A stretch of 9,251 nt of DNA from an uncultured Selenomonadaceae bacterium. GTDB lineage: Bacteria > Bacillota > Negativicutes > Selenomonadales > Selenomonadaceae. Shown piece by piece: positions 5,645 through 9,251 of the stretch. Below the pieces are notes generated by a model. That model was not told where the DNA came from and made no database searches. It saw only the letters and a list, made by a program, of their open reading frames with translations. Every line of letters begins with the position of its first letter. Position 1 is the stretch's first letter. Position numbers and translations under genes: made by a program. Location: NCBI GenBank assembly GCA_910579115.1, contig CAJTSO010000035.1, forward strand, positions 10,761-20,011. The letters run 5' to 3'.

Positions 5645-6310
5645 TTACCTATCCGCTCCGCTGGTCTGACGATAAATATCCATGACCCGCTGTACATAAT
5701 TGCGGGTTTCTTCATAGGGAGGAACCCCTCCGTACTGCTCTACGGCGCCGGCCCCTGCGTTATAGGCGGCCAGGGCTTTTGTCAGGTCCCCGTTGTACTG
5801 CCGCAGCTGACTGCCCAGGAGCTTTGCCCCGCCCTCGATATTTGAAACGGCATCATAGGGATTTACCCCTAAATATGCCGCCGTCTCCGGCATGAGCTGC
5901 ATTATCCCCACGGCTCCAGCCGATGACAGGGCGGACTGATCGTAGCCCGATTCCACCGCCGCAACAGCATTTACCAGTTTGGGGTCAACGCCGTTGCGCC
6001 GGGCGGCGGCGTTGATGATGGGGGCATAACCGTTGGCTTCTGCCGGCGGAAGCAATTCGCCGGGAGCTTTGCCCGCCTGGGCCAGGGGCCGTTCTCCGGC
6101 TTTCCTGCCCGCAGGCCGCCGCTGCTCGTTCAAATCCTGCCTTTTGACCGCTTCCTCCAGTACCGCCTGGAAGCCGACTCCCTTGTCACTGCTGTCAACG
6201 GGGAGTCCCAATTTCTTCGTCATACCCGCGGTCAGGGAGCCGATGGCGTCAATTCGCTGCTGAATGGCGTCAATGCGGCCCATTATGGCGTTTATACCGG
6301 TAACATCCAT
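5645..6310 (-). CDS. Flagellar-operon lytic transglycosylase (SLT domain)
   Basis: This 221-residue enzyme should cleave the MurNAc-GlcNAc bond of peptidoglycan, forming 1,6-anhydro ends. The SLT fold spans about 93-215. It shows the catalytic Glu120 in AAVESGYD, GAVGIMQLMPETA (132-144), AYNAGAGAVEQYGG (182-195) and YVQRV near the end, all as in the family. The first 90 residues carry no Sec signal peptide or membrane segment; they are a short Ile/Ala-rich helix, then a charged Pro-rich linker. Placed between fliJ and the ylxF-like gene, it likely opens the wall for the rod, in the role of FlgJ in proteobacteria, and may leave the cell through the flagellar exporter (inference). ATG 6310 has GGGAGG (6318-6323) 7 bases upstream. 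The gap to fliJ is 43 bases. Confidence 0.93.
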   Translation of the reverse strand: MDVTGINAIMGRIDAIQQRIDAIGSLTAGMTKKLGLPVDSSDKGVGFQAVLEEAVKRQDLNEQRRPAGRKAGERPLAQAGKAPGELLPPAEANGYAPIINAAARRNGVDPKLVNAVAAVESGYDQSALSSAGAVGIMQLMPETAAYLGVNPYDAVSNIEGGAKLLGSQLRQYNGDLTKALAAYNAGAGAVEQYGGVPPYEETRNYVQRVMDIYRQTSGADR

Positions 6311-6353
6311 CTTTGTTCCTCCCTGTCAGTACACTGTCCATAAAGGCTGGCGG

Positions 6354-6800
6354 TTATTTTTTCCTCACGTAGAGGCTGATGCCGATTTCATCGAGGGTTT
6401 TCTGTTCTTCCGCCAGCATTTCGTCGATGTACTCCCGGCGGCGTTTTTCTTTGAGCTGTTCAATGCTTTTCAGCTCATTCATGACTTCCATCAGTTCCCG
6501 GAGCCGCTTTTGCTGTTCGGCTCTTGTCCGAACGATCTGTTCCTGCTGGGCTTCTATTTGCCGCCGTTTCCAGTCGAAGAAGCTGTTGTAGGTCATCAGG
6601 GTACCTACGGTCATGCGGCGGGCGGCGATGAGCCCTTCATAGTCCCTGTGTCCCTGCTGCATTTCCTCCAGGTACTGATGAAGCTGCTGGCGTTCCTGTT
6701 CCAGTCGGCGGCTCACCTCCGCAAAGGCGACCTCCGCTTTGTCCTTCTGCATACGGGTTACCTTCAGAAGGGTTTCAAGCTGAAAGCGAAATTTTTTCAT
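6354..6800 (-). CDS. fliJ: Flagellar export protein FliJ
   Basis: FliJ is the small coiled-coil stalk of the export ATPase. It sits in the centre of the FliI ring, contacts FlhA and helps use the proton gradient for export. The 148-residue product starts with the family signature MKKFRFQLETLLKVTRMQKD. The remainder is almost entirely helical coiled coil, rich in Arg, Glu and Gln, as expected, with no membrane segment. Length is typical. ATG at 6800 is the first possible start, because an in-frame TGA lies seven codons upstream. No convincing Shine-Dalgarno precedes it, unlike most neighbours. The gap to fliI is 72 bases and holds two abutting hairpins. Confidence 0.93.
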   Translation of the reverse strand: MKKFRFQLETLLKVTRMQKDKAEVAFAEVSRRLEQERQQLHQYLEEMQQGHRDYEGLIAARRMTVGTLMTYNSFFDWKRRQIEAQQEQIVRTRAEQQKRLRELMEVMNELKSIEQLKEKRRREYIDEMLAEEQKTLDEIGISLYVRKK

Positions 6801-6835
6801 GGCTTTGCTGGCCGGGCTTCATCTGCCGCCTGCTG

Positions 6836-6873
6836 CCGGAGAAAATAATCCGGACCTGTACAATTAGACAGGT
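6836..6873 (-). other. Two abutting hairpins between fliI and fliJ
   Basis: CCGGA (6836-6840) pairs with TCCGG (6849-6853) around an 8-base loop. ACCTGT (6854-6859) pairs with ACAGGT (6868-6873), again around an 8-base loop, and uses one base of the fliI stop codon. No T run follows, so a terminator is unlikely. They may shape access to the fliJ start, which lacks an obvious ribosome site. Confidence 0.4.
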
Positions 6874-8180
6874 TACAGATTTTCCAGCATATTTACGGTG
6901 TCCTCAAAGGAGGTGACCTCGAATATATCCTGACAGAGGAAGCTGTTTATCTTGTCATTCTTGGCGATGGCGGCATCGATTTTTGCGCTGGAGCCCTTTA
7001 CATAGGCACCGATATGGATAAGGTCCTCCGCCTCTTTGTAGACCGCCATCAGAGCCCGCATTTCCTGGGCGGCCTGCCGGTGTTCTTTGGAGACCACATC
7101 TACCATGACACGGGAGACGCTGGCGAGGATGTCGATAGCCGGAAAGTGGTTCTGAGCGGCAATGGCCCGGGAAAGGACGATATGGCCGTCAAGAATGCTT
7201 CGGACGGCATCGGCAATGGGCTCATTCATATCATCCCCGTCCACGAGAACGGTGTAAATGCCGGTGATGGAACCCTTGTCATTTGTTCCGGCCCGCTCAA
7301 GGAGCCTGGGCAGGAGGGCAAATACGGATGGGGTATAACCGCGGGTGGCCGGAGGCTCGCCGATGGTAAGGCCCACCTCCCGCTGGGCCATGGCAAAGCG
7401 GGTAACGGAGTCCATCATGAGGACTACCTTCTTGCCCTGATCCCGGAAGTATTCGGCGATGGCGGTGGCGGTCATGGCTCCCTTGATGCGGACCAGGGCC
7501 GGCTGGTCAGAGGTAGCTACTACCACTACCGACCGTTTGAGGCCCTCCTCCCCCAGGTCACGCTCTATGAAGTCCCTGACTTCACGGCCGCGTTCTCCCA
7601 CGAGGGAAATGACGCTGATATCGGCTTCCGTATTGCGGGCGATCATGGACAGAAGGGTTGATTTTCCCACGCCGGAACCGGCCATGATCCCGATGCGCTG
7701 GCCACTGCCCAGGGAAATCAGCCCGTCAAGAGCCCTGACGCCCACATAAAGAGGTTCATGGATGCGGGGGCGCTTCAGGGGGTCCGGGGCCGCCGCCTGC
7801 AAGGGATATTCCTCCTTGCAAAGGAGAGGTCCTTTTCCGTCCATGGGCTGTCCCAGACCGTTCAGAACCCGTCCCAACAGCTCCGGCCCCACCTTCACCT
7901 GCAAGGTGCGCTGGGCGCTGACCACTTCGCAGCCGGGGCCTACCCCTTCCATTTCGCCAATGGGCATCAGGAGGACGAGTCCTTCCCGAAAGCCCACTAC
8001 TTCGGCGGGAATGGGTTCCACGCCGGGAAAGCGGGAGGAGATGTAGCAAAGCTCGCCCAGACTGACGCTGGGGCCTTTGGACTCGATGACAAGCCCAATG
8101 ACCTGGGTGACCTTGCCGGACATTTTTATTGATTCGCAGGAGTCAATGGCCTCCCGGAATTTAGCAAAATTTATTTCCAT
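6873..8180 (-). CDS. fliI: Flagellum-specific ATP synthase FliI (export ATPase)
   Basis: FliI is the hexameric ATPase of the flagellar type III exporter, related to the F1 beta subunit. It unloads chaperone-substrate complexes at the export gate. In the 435-residue product, the N-terminal beta barrel (about 20-95) shows GKVTQVIGLVIESKGPSVS. Walker A AGSGVGKST is at 167-175, the catalytic Glu in GERGREV is at about 196, Walker B VVLMMD is at 252-257, and the FliI-type GYTPSVFALLPRLLERAG segment and the Arg-finger motif VLSRAIA (Arg about 338) follow. All key residues are present. I chose ATG 8180 over a TTG at 8198, since MEINFAKFREAID fits the usual FliI start; neither has a strong ribosome site. 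FliH ends 42 bases upstream in the same frame, and FliJ follows. Confidence 0.96.
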   Translation of the reverse strand: MEINFAKFREAIDSCESIKMSGKVTQVIGLVIESKGPSVSLGELCYISSRFPGVEPIPAEVVGFREGLVLLMPIGEMEGVGPGCEVVSAQRTLQVKVGPELLGRVLNGLGQPMDGKGPLLCKEEYPLQAAAPDPLKRPRIHEPLYVGVRALDGLISLGSGQRIGIMAGSGVGKSTLLSMIARNTEADISVISLVGERGREVRDFIERDLGEEGLKRSVVVVATSDQPALVRIKGAMTATAIAEYFRDQGKKVVLMMDSVTRFAMAQREVGLTIGEPPATRGYTPSVFALLPRLLERAGTNDKGSITGIYTVLVDGDDMNEPIADAVRSILDGHIVLSRAIAAQNHFPAIDILASVSRVMVDVVSKEHRQAAQEMRALMAVYKEAEDLIHIGAYVKGSSAKIDAAIAKNDKINSFLCQDIFEVTSFEDTVNMLENL

Positions 8181-8222
8181 AGCGCAGACAAACCCCAAAG
8201 GGACCCCATCGATTTCAAATGG

Positions 8223-9251
8223 TCAGCTTTCGGCGGCCGGTTCCTGAGACTGGAGGGACAGGAGCGTGCTCAGCCTGCTCCGGACGGCGGCTTCAACGGC
8301 TTCCAGCTGGACGGAGAGCCGGGCATCCACATTACCGGCGGGGCTTTCCAGAATGCAGTCGGAGATGGACAGGCTTTCATCGGACTTTATCTCCAACGTC
8401 CCCTGCCCCTCCAGCAAAGCCTGAAACTCATTCTTTGCCAGCAGAAGCAGGTCATACTGATCAGGACAAACCCTGATGATAACCTCCGGCTGATCCTTTA
8501 TCTTCATTATCGCCTTGCGGACAAGGGGAAGAATTACCTGAGGGGCGTCGATGAAGTGCTGGGGCAGTATCTTGTTGGCAATATCAAGAACAAGGCCGAC
8601 GATTTGGCCTTCGGTCTCTACCAGATAATTTCGTTTATCGGCTTTGGCGTCAGCCAGAATTTTCTCCGCCTGGGCCACGGCATCAAGAAGGGCCTGCCGC
8701 TGCTCTTTCCGGGCGGTCTCGATTCCTTCCTGATAACCGGCTTCATAGCCTTCACTGTGTCCCTGTTCCTTCGCCGCAGCAAGAGCTTCCGCCGACTCGG
8801 ACTCGATCTGATTCCGGGCCTCCGCCAGGAGCTGCTTTTTCTGCTCCTGGGCTTCGGCCTCCTGCATGGCGCACTTGATTTTCGTATCGCTCAGGAGCCG
8901 TTCCATCTCCGCCTGCCGGTTTTCCACATCCGCCAAGCGAGCTTTCATGGCCGCTTCCATGTCAGCGATACGCTTCTGCGCCGCCATCTGCTGTTCCACA
9001 GCCCGCCGCTTCAGCTGCTCCAGGCCCTCGCCGTCAGTTTCCGCTTTCGCTTTGGCTTCAGCTTCGGCCTTTTCGCGTGCGAGACGCTCAGCTTCAGCCT
9101 TAGCTTCAGCGGCGGCCTTTTCTTTGGCTAATCTTTCTTCTTCGGCTTTTTCTTTAGCTAATCTTTCAGCCTCTTCCTTCTCTTTGGCTAAACGTTCAGC
9201 TTCAGCCTTTTCACGTGCTAAACGCTCTGCTTCTGCTTTGGCTTCAGCAGC
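8223..9251 (-). CDS. fliH: Flagellar assembly protein FliH, 5' end outside the window
   Basis: FliH binds and restrains FliI and anchors it to the C-ring protein FliN/FliY. The frame is open to the window edge, so at least 342 residues exist; an internal GTG at 8999 would give 258 residues but cuts a continuous helix and has no support. Numbering from the edge, residues 6-71 are decapeptide repeats (consensus about AEAERLAKEK). A long charged coiled coil continues to about 160. The diagnostic GxxxG ladder has Gly at 164, 168, 172 and 176 (GHSEGYEAGYQEG). The C-terminal FliH/V-ATPase E-like domain is at about 202-329 (GLVLDIANKIL, VIIRVCPDQYDLLL, DESLSISDCILESPAGNVDA). The usual length is about 200-270 residues, so this FliH is unusually long at its N-terminal side. 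The stop is TGA followed by C, in frame with fliI. Confidence 0.93.
   Translation of the reverse strand, partial: AAEAKAEAERLAREKAEAERLAKEKEEAERLAKEKAEEERLAKEKAAAEAKAEAERLAREKAEAEAKAKAETDGEGLEQLKRRAVEQQMAAQKRIADMEAAMKARLADVENRQAEMERLLSDTKIKCAMQEAEAQEQKKQLLAEARNQIESESAEALAAAKEQGHSEGYEAGYQEGIETARKEQRQALLDAVAQAEKILADAKADKRNYLVETEGQIVGLVLDIANKILPQHFIDAPQVILPLVRKAIMKIKDQPEVIIRVCPDQYDLLLLAKNEFQALLEGQGTLEIKSDESLSISDCILESPAGNVDARLSVQLEAVEAAVRSRLSTLLSLQSQEPAAES
9069..9251 (-). repeat. 30-bp tandem repeats encoding FliH decapeptides
   Basis: Four consecutive 30-base units at 9117-9236 encode AEAERLAREK, AEAERLAKEK, EEAERLAKEK and AEEERLAKEK. A spacer AAAEAK (9099-9116) and a fifth unit AEAERLAREK (9069-9098) follow, and the array may continue past the window edge. 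The units use TTA for Leu and AGA for Arg in places, while the rest of the gene prefers CTG/CTT and CGN. Confidence 0.85.

Noticed and set aside
8556..9131. A 191-codon plus-strand frame antisense to fliH that looks like a membrane protein
   Set aside because: The hydrophobic Phe/Leu runs are the complement of Glu/Lys/Ala codons of the FliH coiled coil. There is no ribosome site.

Overview
The window is one flagellar gene block read entirely from the minus strand. In transcription order (right to left) it runs fliH (5' end beyond the window edge), fliI, fliJ, a soluble lytic transglycosylase, a MotE/YlxF-type membrane protein, fliK, flgD, a TIGR02530-type small flagellar operon protein, and flgE. 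Gene order matches the fliH-fliI-fliJ-ylxF-fliK-flgD-flgE core of the Firmicutes fla/che operon (Bacillus subtilis layout). The transglycosylase inserted after fliJ and the palindromic G/C-rich intergenic repeats suggest a flagellated diderm Firmicute, most likely Negativicutes (Selenomonas relatives). That placement is an inference from gene content and style, not a database result.

Layout. 8223-9251: FliH, whose frame stays open to the edge and carries a long decapeptide-repeat coiled coil. 6873-8180: FliI, the export ATPase. 6354-6800: FliJ. 5645-6310: a family 1-like SLT muramidase without a signal peptide. 4841-5560: an N-in membrane protein with a charged coiled coil and a C-terminal MgtE_N-like domain. 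4400-4840: a 441-base gene-free gap with a cluster of palindromic repeats of two families (called A and B here), then a good SigD/FliA-type promoter just before fliK. 2804-4399: FliK. 2673-2803: a gap with a degenerate 9-10 bp tandem array. 2142-2672: FlgD. 1722-2129: TIGR02530 protein. 219-1625: FlgE. 1-218: more A and B repeats and no gene.

How the genes work together. FliH, FliI and FliJ form the cytoplasmic ATPase complex of the flagellar type III exporter. FliK, FlgD and FlgE are its rod-hook-stage substrates: the ruler, the hook cap and the hook subunit. The transglycosylase probably opens peptidoglycan for the growing rod. The YlxF/MotE-like protein probably acts at the stator or the cell envelope. 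The putative SigD promoter would let the hook module (fliK to flgE) be transcribed on its own. That same module is bracketed by direct copies of a composite A-spacer-B repeat.

The genes themselves are ordinary flagellar genes; I do not see a new defence or mobile system. The less ordinary signals are the FliH repeat extension, the paired composite repeats, the SigD promoter, the 9-bp array before flgD, and the signal-less transglycosylase.
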